In this document: positions 1 through 12,400 of the stretch, one piece after another
Layout of the letters: every line of letters starts with the position of its first letter
Position numbering within the stretch: the first letter of the stretch is position 1
DNA from: Apostichopus japonicus
Lineage: Eukaryota > Echinodermata > Holothuroidea > Aspidochirotida > Stichopodidae
Direction of reading: 5' to 3'
NCBI RefSeq assembly: GCF_037975245.1
Contig: NC_092568.1
Location: forward strand, 23,338,501-23,402,500
Length of the DNA stretch: 64,000 nt
Translations under genes and position numbers: made by a program
Notes under the pieces: model-generated
Databases searched by the model: none
Told to the model about the DNA's origin: nothing
What the model saw: the letters and a program-made list of their open reading frames with translations, nothing else

Positions 1-245
1 GGGTAACATTTCTACCTAACAATGTATAGTTATTAAGCAACATAAAAACAATGTATACCACAATAGCAATGCACAACGTTATATTCAACACATAATAATA
101 TATACAACAGAACACAGTATGTTAACTAGCTGCATATAAATCTATCAACTTGAAAGGAAGTGTTATGAAGCAGTAGCTGTCTTACCTTGTTAGCCCACGA
201 AAAAAATCATTTGTGTTTCTTTGATTCTTTCTTTTCATCGTACAG

Positions 246-446
246 ATTCTCGAGACAGAAATCAAAGGTGGGGAAGTCATGTTCCGATCAGTTTCGGAAG
301 TAGGTCTAAAGTTAACCGAGACCGACCATCCAGCCAAGCAGAGTGTCGGTGAGAAGCTACGTACCTTAGAGGCTAAAATGCAGATGTTGAAGATGTACAC
401 AGAGGCTAGACGACACAGACTGGATGAAGCCCTAGAAGCGCATGAG
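246..446 (+). CDS. SPTBN5: Beta-H spectrin exon 1 of window (end of repeat 4)
   Basis: 67 codons, phase 0 at both ends, acceptor cgtacag, donor GAG|gtaaaa. Encodes helices B-C of repeat 4 (LTETDHPAKQSVGEKLRTLE). The usual helix-C tryptophan is absent. The upstream sequence 1-245 is intron. Confidence 0.8.
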
Positions 447-3400
447 GTAAAATTAAATGCTATCTTCCCCCTTTTTTTCTAGCAGTTTTTTATTTGCTAC
501 TAAGTTACATAACTTTATATGCAGCAGCTGGTTACCATTGCCAAGAAGGTTTTTTGTCCTCTAGAAGGATAGGCTTATTTTTCTTTCCTTTGAATATTTT
601 TATCCTTTCACATATTTTGTAAAGGTTGGCTTTGTAAGAGGTATATTTGTTTGTCATTCTGAGTGATCATGATTCCATTCATTCCTCTCTTACCTGTCTC
701 CTCTACATACACACTCTGATCTACCTAGCTTATTACAACCTTATGTTGCACTGCACCCCTGCTGACCCCCTCCCCTCCCCCTCAGGTCATTGCCTTCTTC
801 CTTCTTGAATCTACCATTCCAGAGTTTACAATGCGTTTCTTGCAAAAGATTTTACATCCACTCCAGTCTGGTTCCTAACCAATTGTTTTTGAAGTTTTCA
901 AAGTCTTCGATATAGGTCTACATTCACCTACTTCAAGCAATGCATAAGTTTCCTTTCAACATTTCAAAATGTCAAATGTCAAAATTTTCACTCCATCAGT
1001 ATTTCATCGATGTGAATGAGGCAGACTCGTGGATGCGGGAGAAGATGCCCTTGGTTTGCAGCGATGACTACGGCAAGGATTCCTCAACGGCTCAACATCT
1101 CACTCAACGTCATCAGGCTCTAGAGGAGGAGATCCAGGCATATGAAAATGATATCAGGAAGTTGGCTGTACAGGCCAGGAGTCTTGTATCCAAATATCAG
1201 AAATCTCAGGTATTTATCACAAGTAATGTTTTAGTCATGAATATGAATCTAAATTATTGAAAATCGTACCGTGATGTCAGGTATGCTGTTCGGTTAAAAC
1301 TTGGTGTAAAAATTGCTTCGTCTCAAGTGGGCCATTGCTGCTCATTCTTGTTAGAAATGAGTGACGACTGGACTGAAAAATGATATTGATGCATCAGTTA
1401 TGATTTTCTGAAGTACATATTAAATGTGACAAGTCAGAAATAATGCCAATCCATTATCCGAAATATTCAACAACTAATTCAAAGTGATAGCAAGATATGT
1501 CCAGTGATCAAGTTGGTGTAAAAAATGCCATCAGCCGTATGTATGTAATGCTGCGAACTATTATCAGAAAACATGCATTTGATACCTGGAATTTGATAGA
1601 ATCTACTCATTCACCCTTTCTTTGATGTTTCTTACACAGGACATTACTCACATTATATATTAATTTTGATTTTTTTTCTTTTTTTTCTATTTATTATATT
1701 TTTCTATTTTTTATATGTTTTGTGTTTCATCCATGCTGAGTTGTAACTGTCTAAAGTTTTATTCCTCCATATTTATTCCTCCATATTTATACAGTTGATT
1801 AAAATTTTATACTGGAATAAACTGACATAATGGTTAAATAATAAAATATAGGATTTCAAGTTCTTGTTGCTAGGTGATAATAACTTACTCAAGTTGTCAG
1901 TCTTATTTGCAATGGAACATCAGACCTTTGATAATTCGTTCTGATTTACTTGTTCTAGAGGAAATGTCCATTATCTGCACATTTTTCACATAGATGGGTT
2001 GTTGGTTAAACTGAGTTTGTGTCTCTTCCAGTAGAGGTTTTATAACATTTTTTACCCAATCCTGCAGGAAAATTTAAATAAAACAAAAGAAAGCAACAAG
2101 GAAGATAGCAAACTGACCATAAACGAGAATCAGATGGAAAGCCGTAAAATGAAAGAGATTGAAGTAATAGAAGATGTCATCGAGGAGAAACGATATCCAC
2201 AAGTGAAAGCCCTTTACAAGTATGATGCTTATGGGATGAAGGTTACCAGAAGTGAGGTAAGAATCTAGGCCATGACTGTACTCATTCCTCTCCCCTGCCT
2301 CAAATGCCATCCCATCCAACCCATTCTCTTCATCTTCATTTTTTACACACAACTGTGATCTGTAATTATTTCCAAATTAGTCTAGAATGCTGTCATATTT
2401 TGTGTTTGACTGTCGTTTACCTTGTCAAATTTAAAAATTGGGCTAATATTAGGAATAATTAGACTTGTAGGTTTTTCTATGCCAATCTGTTTCTTTATAT
2501 GATTTTTCTTTCTATTTCTTTTTCCTTTGCTTCTCAGTCTGTAAAACTGAATTTTTCATCTTTTGAATTTGACATTTAGATTTCAAACTTTGAACAAAAA
2601 TTTAAGATTTGGTTGTTACAGTCTTAATAACAAATTTTGGTCAATATGGGAAGTTCAGCTACTTGATTGCAAGTGAATTGTTAAGCAATCATAAATTTAC
2701 ATGTGATAAGCAATAAAAGGGTAAAAGTCCCGCTAAAAATGTGATGGTTATCTGAAGAATTATTCCTAGATTCCTTGATGTAAATCAGGGAATCCTCTTA
2801 TCAAATGCTTGTCATACATTTTACTTTTCTCTTGCAAGATATATATCTTTTTCAATGGTTATCCTTGTTAGTCAGAAGGGTTTGCCTTAGAAATTGTTGT
2901 CAGAGAAGATTGGTTTCATCTTACAATAACAGACGTATTCCTTCTTTTACATAAGTGTGTCATTGTTTTTTTCAAACTTTTCTTCTTGTTTTCTTCACCT
3001 TTTTCCAGGTCATGATCCTCGTCAGTAAGAGTAATAATGATTGGTGGGAGGTCAAATGCAGCTCAGGTCAGCAGGGTTTCATCCCTGCAAATTACGTCAA
3101 AGAAGTTCCTCCTAAAATCGTGAAGAAGAAAGTCCAGAAGAAAATCAAGAAATTAGTGGAGGTTTCTCCCGATGAAAATGGAAATACTCTGGATAAGAAA
3201 GCAAAGCATGTATCTCAAGGTAATGAAAAAGGAATGTCTAGCAATTCAAGTGACATGGTCTTACACGTGGTATCCTCCGTTAAAGAAGCTTTGATGGTTT
3301 TCTTTTAGCTTTCATTCAGCTTCATTTAGCTTCGAGGATCATGCTAAGTTACACACACAGCATTGGATAGTGGAAACTTGACTCAGGGTGTTAATTCATC

Positions 3401-6400
3401 TACTACATTAATACTATAAACTGACTTTTGTCAACTGTCATTTGTGATCAAAATTCCGAATGTTACACTAATCTCGTAAACAGTTAAAAGTCAATTACAA
3501 CCGTAGTGTCATCATATGTTTTTTTTTTGATCAAATAAGAACTCACAGACATGTTGGCTACATTTTTCTAGTTCTTTCCTTTTTCTTTCAAGTGTGTCAT
3601 GGAAGAAGCTGATTTCAAGACTCCTTTTTTTTCCATGTCTTGAATACTAACTTCTGCACATGTCCAACTTTGTTCCCTCATAACCTCTTTTTATACTACT
3701 GCCTTTCTGTATCTTTTAGATTGCCAACTAAAACTTTGCATTATCTTAGTGAATTATCATGTAAATATTTATAAAAAATACAACCTTGTCCGTATAGTTA
3801 ACACTTCATAATTTGTTTGTTAAATAAAATAATTGTTTTTTTAATGTGATAATTTGTTGTATTTCTCCCCCGTTTCTGCAGCTAAGAGGAAAAGTTTAGT
3901 GGATGGAGAAAGTATCGCTGCTAGACAGAAAGGGTTGGAGAGTACCTACATCAGGTTGAAGAAACTGGCTCGAGTCAGGAAGATGTATCTGTTAGATTCC
4001 ATCAAGCTCTTCACTTTTTACAGAGAATGTGACGAGTTTGAGACGTGGATGTATTCTAAGGTGAGGAAACAGAACGTCTTGTGTGCTTGTCTTTAAAAGA
4101 TCATGGAAATTCTAGGTTGGACCGCAATTTAGGCCAAGTACCCCCAGGAAGATGAGTTAGTTTGTACTACCAAGTTGAAGTTCAAGGTTGTTACAGTCTT
4201 GGATCCAGGCAAGGTGATCTCAACAACTTACAAAGGTGAATTCCTGGTCATTGGTAACCTCTCACACCAAAAAACCAAAATGTGCATAATTCTAGCAGTC
4301 ATTTCATCTCCCTGGCCAAAACAGTGCGCCACATCTATGTGTCCCCCAGGGGACTTCCCATGTGGTGCAGCCACAAACCGGCGCCCGCAATTAATATTCA
4401 AAAGTTACCTCGCAGGTCTCCATTTATACACATGGGTGAAGAGAGGCAATGGATATAAAATGCCTTGCCCAATGACACGATGTAATGATATGGCCAGTAC
4501 TAGAACCAGCAAGTCTATTGTAAAGTGAAATCCATTCGACCACAAGTCCATTCGACCACAACGCCCAACTGAGCTATACAACCATTGCTTGTTGCTGATC
4601 TCTATATTCAGTATCTTTGCCAGCCATGATGTTTGGGTGTGTAGGCTAGTCTTAAGCAAAGTACCTCTAACTCCTTCTGGAGGACTTTAGTCCTCTCCCC
4701 GTGCACCACCTGCTATGGTCATAAATTTGTTAGTCTCATACTTTCAATATACATTCAAGTGGTAATCAAGAACATGTGAAGAACCCCTTTGTTTTTTATA
4801 GAAGTCTAACTATCATCTGTGTTGTACTTCAAAATGCTAGAAAATAAACTAATAATCACTCATAGTCAAACTTTATCCCGCTTTTTTGCTGTCATTCTGG
4901 AAGCATTTTCCTTCACTGAGTCAACCAGTTCTGTAGTTTATCCCATTTTAATTTGTGGGAATATTCCAGCAGATTTGAACCTCTTGACTATTACATGCAA
5001 CCAACTATATTCCTGTGTGCTGTTATACAACTGTTAAAGCTTATCTGAGAAATTTCCTTATTTGAGAAAGAATTTCATAATGTCTTTCTAGGCAAAGCTC
5101 CTGAAGAGGAAAGAGAGAATGTCAGATAAGATGGACTCTGCAAGAAGGCACTTTGAAAATCTTGTCATTGATCTACAAGCCAATCAGAGCAGACTTGAAC
5201 GAATAAACAAAATGGCGGACGAATTTGTTGCCAAAGGCCACAGCAAGCAGGTGGAAGCCAGGAAGCGGCAGAAGGAGATAAACGACCAGTGGGAGAAGTT
5301 GTGGAAAATGAAAGAAGATATGCAGAAACTATTAGATGGCGCCTCGAGGTAACATTCAATAAGTTTATGTTTGAGATGGATTGTTACATCACATCATGTT
5401 AGGTATGGTGTCGCAAGGCGGTGCTGATAGGGTTACAGCATCCTGCAACCAGGTTTCATGAGGACATAGTATTTGTTTGTGCTGTGAAGTTTCACACTAT
5501 GGGCATTTCTGATCTGTCCAGATAAACTCTTTTGTTTGGTATTGATTCAACCTTGTTGCAGAGGTATTTTGTAGCTGCTGCAGGTTTTTGTTTTGTCAAG
5601 ATGCCTTATGGAAAAAAAAACAACAACCAATGTAGTGATTGTGAAAAGTGCTGATTTATAAACAAAGTCACCCTCATTTGATTGAAGCCATTGTTAACAT
5701 TGCTATACTAATGAAGGTTAAAGCAATTAATGATAAAGTGAGACGCTGATAAAATAAATCTGCAAACCGTTGCCACATTACCCCTTTTAACTTTTCAAAT
5801 CACGTTCATAGATGAAAATTGTGAAGTAAAAGTGTGAGCTTGGGGTTAGGTCACACCCTCGACTTATACATCACTTCCACATTTGGATTATGAAGTCCTT
5901 GTGGAATTTACATGTACATGGCCTGTCATTACACTCATACTGTATCTGGTGGTGTAAAGATTCAATTTTCTGGGGCTCAGCTTGTGGGAAAATTTATTGT
6001 GATTGTACAGAAACAGTTTATGATTATTTTGAGTTCATGCAATTATGTTCAATACTTTTCTAACAGCATCGAACTATACAACCAATCATGGGGAGAAGCA
6101 AAGGAATGGATTCTGGAAAAAGTCTCTGCTGTTGCGGGGAATTATCCTACCACTGGAAACCAAACACAGGAGAATCTGCAGAGAAAGCTAGAGATTATTG
6201 AGCAGGAAATAACACCAGTCCAGGACAAACTAAGAAAACTAGGAATTCTGGCCACAGTGTGAGTATACTAATCTTCTGTTTTATCTTCAAAATATTTTTT
6301 TAAAAAGATGAAATGGATTGATGATACTCAACACAGAAGTCGCTCATGCTGTGTTTGTTAGCCTGTCATGTTTCTATGGAAACCCTGTATTAAATCCTTT

Positions 6401-9400
6401 GGAGGAATAGCATGTTCATAATATAAGTGGGTGATGGAATCCACTGCAGGTTGCCTTCTTGTTTTCAGAGTCTTGTCAATTTTGTTTTACTTATCCATCT
6501 CTCATCAGCATGTACTAAGAAAGGAAGCTTGAGGTCGAATATCTGTTTACGAGTGATATTTGTCAGAGCATTTGGATAACATTAGAGTACAATGGAAATA
6601 TGTTGTCCAATGTCTCCTCATTCATTCATTTCACAGTGTAGTGTCTTGATTTGCCTGTGTAGTATCTATGCAGATCTCCTCATACCCATTTTTAATAGCT
6701 TGCACAAAGCATTGCGTGTGAGGGGGAAGGGAGGGTGAGCATGGAAATACCATTAGTATTAAGCAATTGGACTGCGCTGTCAATGACGTTGTCTTGTCTT
6801 TATCTTGTTGATGGTGTTAAACTTATAAATCAATCACCTTTGCACAGTCCTTCAACTCCACATAGATGTTACCACGGCAGTGAGTGTAGGGGAGAGCTTG
6901 GGGAACAGTATTGGTGCAAAATAGAACTACCGGAGATGTTTTGTCCTTGCCTCGATCTTGTTAAGCGTGTTACTTTATATTTGTTGTACAATGGCAATAA
7001 TTGTTACAGGGAGCTTGAGAACAGCATTGATGGACAAGGAAATGCACTTTAGATGTCCTTTATTTGTCTCAGTCTTGTCTCTCTCTCTCTCTCTCTTCAG
7101 TGTTAAGTCCTCCTACCCTACTGAGGTGGGACACATCAATGAGTGTGAGGACAAGATCCAAGCATCCTGGGACGCTCTTAAACAGCAGACAGAGGATAAG
7201 AAAGCTGATCTTGAAGAGGCCAGAAACATTGCATCTTTTGAAAATGAGAGCAAGCAACTGGTGAGTTGTCGATGTAGAGTTTCCACAGAAAAGCTAACAT
7301 TTATTTTCCAATGCTGGTGATTATGAAAGCTTCTTGGATGGCATAATCTTGACAAAAAACTTGGGAAAATATGTCAACAATATTTTCCAGAACTCACAGT
7401 TAAATGCTTGTGTCCTGATGTTTGGTTCCCTTTTGACATTTATAGAATAGTATTCTTAAATAAGAATGATTTTTTTATTTATTCAGATGGCCTGGACAAT
7501 GGAAGTGAAATCTCAGCTAATGGATACTCAGTCGGCTAAAGATGTTCAAGGATGTGAAGATATGATTGGTAAACATCTTGAAGTTTTAGCCGACATGGAA
7601 GTACAAAAGGAAAGGTGAATTAAAACATATTGATCCTTCTTATTTGCAAGTTTAACCTATTTAGCACTTTTGAAGAAAGTATCAGCTAACATCAGATAAT
7701 ATGACACTTAGATGGAAAATATCAAAATATAAATCTCATTTTGACATCTTGTTTCAAAGTTGATATTATTAAAGTAGATTGAAGCTAATACATTTACTTA
7801 GGCTAGCTCAATTGGCAGTGGCATGGGTTTGGCCAGTCTCAGGCAGTGGGACATTTTTCATGAAAATATGAAATTATTCAATTAATGGAAAAATTAAAAT
7901 ATTTCACACCCATGTGAAAATTCTTTCTACATATCTTTTCCAATGTATCAAGTTTTAATCTTTTTTTTTATCTGATGAGAATGGTGGATTTATATAATTA
8001 AAGAAATGCAACCACCTTGTATCTTTTAACAGTATGATTGCAGGATAAAGTCTTAACATTCACTCAATCGTGGAAACGTTTTCAATCTTCAAACTATTTA
8101 AAGAATCAATTCAGCCATGTCACTGTAAATACTGAAGGGAGATCAAATGGTAGATCAAATGATAAAATGTATGGGATCAAATTCAACAATTGGTAGACAA
8201 CATAGGAGAGAGTCAATATGTAACCACGGTGAAGCTGCTGATGATGATATGAAAAATTAAGCAGGTGCCAGTTACGGAAGCTACTGTTAAAGTTATACAA
8301 ATTACCTTCTTGTTTACCATTTCTTTACTTTCAAAGATTTGAAAAAGCTGTGAAGCTGGCCCAAAAAATCCCAGACACAGGAAAGATTCAGCAGAAAGTT
8401 CAAATGTTGAGTCAAGTCCCTGATGAATTATTACAGAGCTGGGATAAAAGAAACAAACAGCTGGAAGATGCCTTGGACCTAGCAGTGAGTACCATCAAGA
8501 TAAAATAAACTTAATGACTAAATCTTTTTGGCCATATTTAGTTCGGACAACCAAAATCAGCTCTGGAGGTTGTTCGGCAGACGACCGGTTGTTCACATCA
8601 AATTAAGATTGCATTGTAACTAAATATGCCCCCCTCCCCTCCTCCCAACCCTTTAGTAGGTAAAATGATAAACTGGTGTCACCCACAAAAGCTGGTGTTC
8701 TTTTCACCAAACCTGCACATCTCTCCTACAGTGAACGTATTGGTCATTGCTATTTTTTGGGACAACCAAATTTGCTGTTTCTACAACCAAAACGTCACTT
8801 AGTAATAACTGCTGTAACATTTAATGTGGGAAATCTCAAAATCCTCATGTATTTCATTTGCAGATGTTCAACAAAGAAGCTGACCAGATTGAAGCTGAAT
8901 CAATCGGCCATGAAGTCTTCTTGGAGTTTGCCGATTTAGGGGTAAGCCAAGTATCAAAGACATTTCCATTGATTTTTTCTTTGATCATGTTAACCAAGAA
9001 TGGGAGGAAAACAGCTGTCTCAGCAACGCCTAAAATAACATAACCATTTTAACTTTCAATTGCGTAACTAACAGTACCTTGTCTGTTAAGACTATGAAGT
9101 GTTCATGCCTAAACAAGTTTGTGAGTGGCTGGTAACTAGCCTAAAGTAATTAACAGTTAATTATAAAGTAGTAACAAAAGAATAATTAAGTTTTCAATAT
9201 TGAGGGCAGATATACATCCATAGTACCAGAGAGCTTCCCAGGATCATCTAACATTTAGGCCTGTGCTTGATATGCTGTACAGGTGCGTATCCAGGGGGGG
9301 GGCGTTGGGGGCGCGCGCCCCCCGGGTAAGGAAAAGAGGAGAGAAAAAAAGAGAAGAAAAAAGGGAAAAGGAGGGGGAAAAAGAAAAGGAGGAGAGAAAG

Positions 9401-12400
9401 GAAGGGAAAAGAAAAAGAAAAAAGAGAGAAAAAGGAGAAAAGGAGAGAGTAGAAGATAGCCAAGACCTCGGGAAGAGAAAGAGGAACAGTCATAGTTAAA
9501 GCGCTGATCCCAATTATATACACAGGGTAGCCAGTGACAGATCAAGGATTACGGAGGGGGTGTGCGCCTAACCCTACCCCTTACACCGACAACTCCATTT
9601 TTGACGTTTCCATTTTTCCTCTCTCACTAATGTATCTATATAAATACTGGTCTATCATAACGCGTGTGTGTGTATGGACGCCTTAACAATTGTACAATTG
9701 TGCTATATGGAACCAACTGTGGCTGGTCTTGAACTCGACCGAGTCGTCGGGGAACATGACGCATTTCGGGAAGGGGGCGACTGCCCCCCCCCCGAGCAAA
9801 TTTTCTTTACGACATCGCTAGTAATTTCAAAATAGACAATGCTTAGATGCAACTTACAAGGCCTGGGAAGTGTCATTTCCAGCGATCTGGGAGGCATTTT
9901 CGGCCAAACTTTTTCTTGTACGCTTCGCGCCAACTCATGGTGGCGCTTCGCTTAGATAGTTTGCCTACAGGCTTCGCCCCTCCCTTGGTAATTACTCGCT
10001 ACACGCCTGTTCGAATTTGTAAAGCAAAGAGCAGATATAACATCATATCAGTGAGCATTGAAATGCATGTTCCACGATGAACAGCCTCAAAAACTGTCTA
10101 TGTGTGTAGTCAAAGGCGTAGGAGCCAAATTGGTTTAGGGGCTGTAACGACTTGCCCGAAAAAAAAGCCAAAATTTTTCGCGCGCTTTGCGCGCGTTCAA
10201 CATATCGATGCCAATATCATATAAGCAACCATCGGTCATTACATTGCATGGCATGCAACATTATGGGTATGTTTTCAAGTGATTTTTATTCACGAGAAAT
10301 GGGAATTTTCAAATTCTCAACAAATAATCGGCTTAAAACCTTGAAAAGTGGAGCTTTCGGATATTGTGGGCCGTGACGTAGAATCACCTACAAAAGCAAT
10401 CATCCATAGGACATGCAATCAGGTCCAACATGATGTGTGACTGATGACAATCTTCAAAAAGGTTATGGATGGAAAAAAAAAACTTTTGGGAAATACTTGC
10501 TTCTCAGGCAAAAGTGTACATCTGGTTGCTCATTTTCAAGCCCGAGAAGTGCCATTTCCGGTGATCTGGGGGGTATCAAAACCAAAAATTTTCTTGTACG
10601 CTCCGCGCCAACCGATGGTGGCGCTCCGCTTAGATAGTAATTCGCGCCCCCCGGGTTAGAAAATCCTGGATACGCGCCTGCTGTAGGTTACATAATGCTT
10701 GCAAATTGTTTTGTGGTTGTGGATAGTAGTCAGAGTCACTTATGTCATATCTTAGTCTTAAATAACAAATACAAAAAGAAAAGAAATAACCAGATGCAGG
10801 ATAACTTGCAAAAAAAGATAGGAGATGTTGTGCTCACTCAGTTTGACAGGTTAAAAATAACTACCCATGCTTTAACTTTATAAAATGCTTAATTATAGTG
10901 TGAAGCACTTGAATTGCCTTAATCTGGACAGCAATGATTGGGATGCTCACTTGCTACGCTGTGGTCAAAGGGCTGGGAAGAAACACACCATTGATATTTA
11001 AGTATGCTGTAAATAGCTTCAACGGCAGTGTTGGTAAATAGATTCAATCAAACATGTAATAAGATGACTATAACAGTCGTGTGCTAGCTGTGTAGACTAA
11101 GGTGACCATATTTTCCTGACTTGAATCAGGGACATTTATGGGGGAGTGGTCTAAGGGGAGGGAGTGGCCCAGCCCTCCCCTTTGGAAAATTTTCAAGTGC
11201 CTAAGGTGCTTAGATGTAAAATGGTGATACTTAGAAGCACTTTTAAATCAATTTTATTTTCAAAAATGTAGCTCTTTCTTAGATGAAATTCACTTACTTT
11301 ACGTGGTTCTTTGTGAGCTTGTGAGTTGCTTGTGTCATAAATTTGTGTTCCGTTCCATTCTGCGACTGCACACTTGACTAAATTTTGTTTTTACAATTAT
11401 TTTACTAATAATGTGGGATATTTTCGAAATTCCTGGACATTTTGGCGAATCGGGGACATTTTCGGGGACACTTGTTCATCAGGGACAGCACACTGTAATC
11501 GGGGACTGTCCCTGAAAATCGAGGACGTCTGGTCACCTTAGTGTAGACTGCGAGGGTTTCACTGCTAGTTAATCCTATTCTCTGATTTGTGCAGCATGGC
11601 TGCAGCAGGATTTGAGGTAGCTGCAGTTTCTACTTTTGATTTTTTGCCTAAGAACTCAATCTTAGATCTTTGAATAGGAGGAAAATCTTATGGCTTTTCT
11701 CCGTACTCCAGTTCCATACATAGGTATACTCTCATCTCAAGAGATTATACAACAGACTAGGAACTTATCATTTTTTTCCGTGGTAAACTTTATCTTAATC
11801 TACCGTTCCCATCTTCATTTTGTCTATATTATTCCTCAGACATCTGTCCGTGAAATCGAGGTCCTCAGAAAGAGACATGAGAGTTTCCAGGATACGCTTC
11901 ATATGCAAGAGAAGAAGCTGACTTCCCTACAAGATATGGCAGATAATTTAGTCCAGAAAGGGCACAACTCCAAAAACTAGTAAGTTTATAAATAGCTTTG
12001 TTTTGTCTTATTGTTGCATTGCAGAAGATAATTCTAACCTAAAACATATAGTTACTGTACATAGATTGATAGGTAATAACTAAATAATTAAATAAGTTTG
12101 CAGATGTGGGAAAGTTATTTCTTCAATCAATTCCATGTTTAACTTTGCAGCATCAAAAGTCGAGTTCACGATGTCTTGGAGAGGAGACAGTGTGTTAAGT
12201 CGAAAGCAGAAAAGAGGAGAGAGATGATAGAAGATAGAAAGGTGTTTATGTATTTCAGGAGAGATGCTGAGGAGGTAAGTAATTTTGATCAAATTTATTG
12301 AAGTTTATCATCAGTACTGTGGTGTCTTCGTCATTAAATGCTATGGAATTGTAATAGAGACACCTAGCATTTGGAAAGGCAGTGCATTCAAGTTGAAACT

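Larger units (their letters stand above)
9280..10680. mobile_element. 1.4-kb terminal-inverted-repeat element (non-autonomous)
   Basis: The ends CAGGTGCGTATCCAGG (9280-9295) and CCTGGATACGCGCCTG (10665-10680) are inverted repeats with one mismatch, flanked by direct repeats CTGTA (9275-9279 and 10681-10685). The inside is composite: a GC-rich head, a pure purine tract at 9328-9449, and two copies of a motif shared with 57574-57672. There is no transposase frame, so it is non-autonomous. Superfamily not certain; the CAGG end is hAT-like. Confidence 0.6.

Noticed and set aside
4175-4659. Open frames of about 117 (plus) and 84 (minus) codons
   Set aside because: They overlap a SINE-like repeat in an intron and show no protein similarity.
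9248-9545. Lys/Arg/Glu-rich and Phe/Leu/Pro-rich frames
   Set aside because: Low-complexity readings of the 122-nt purine tract in a transposable element.
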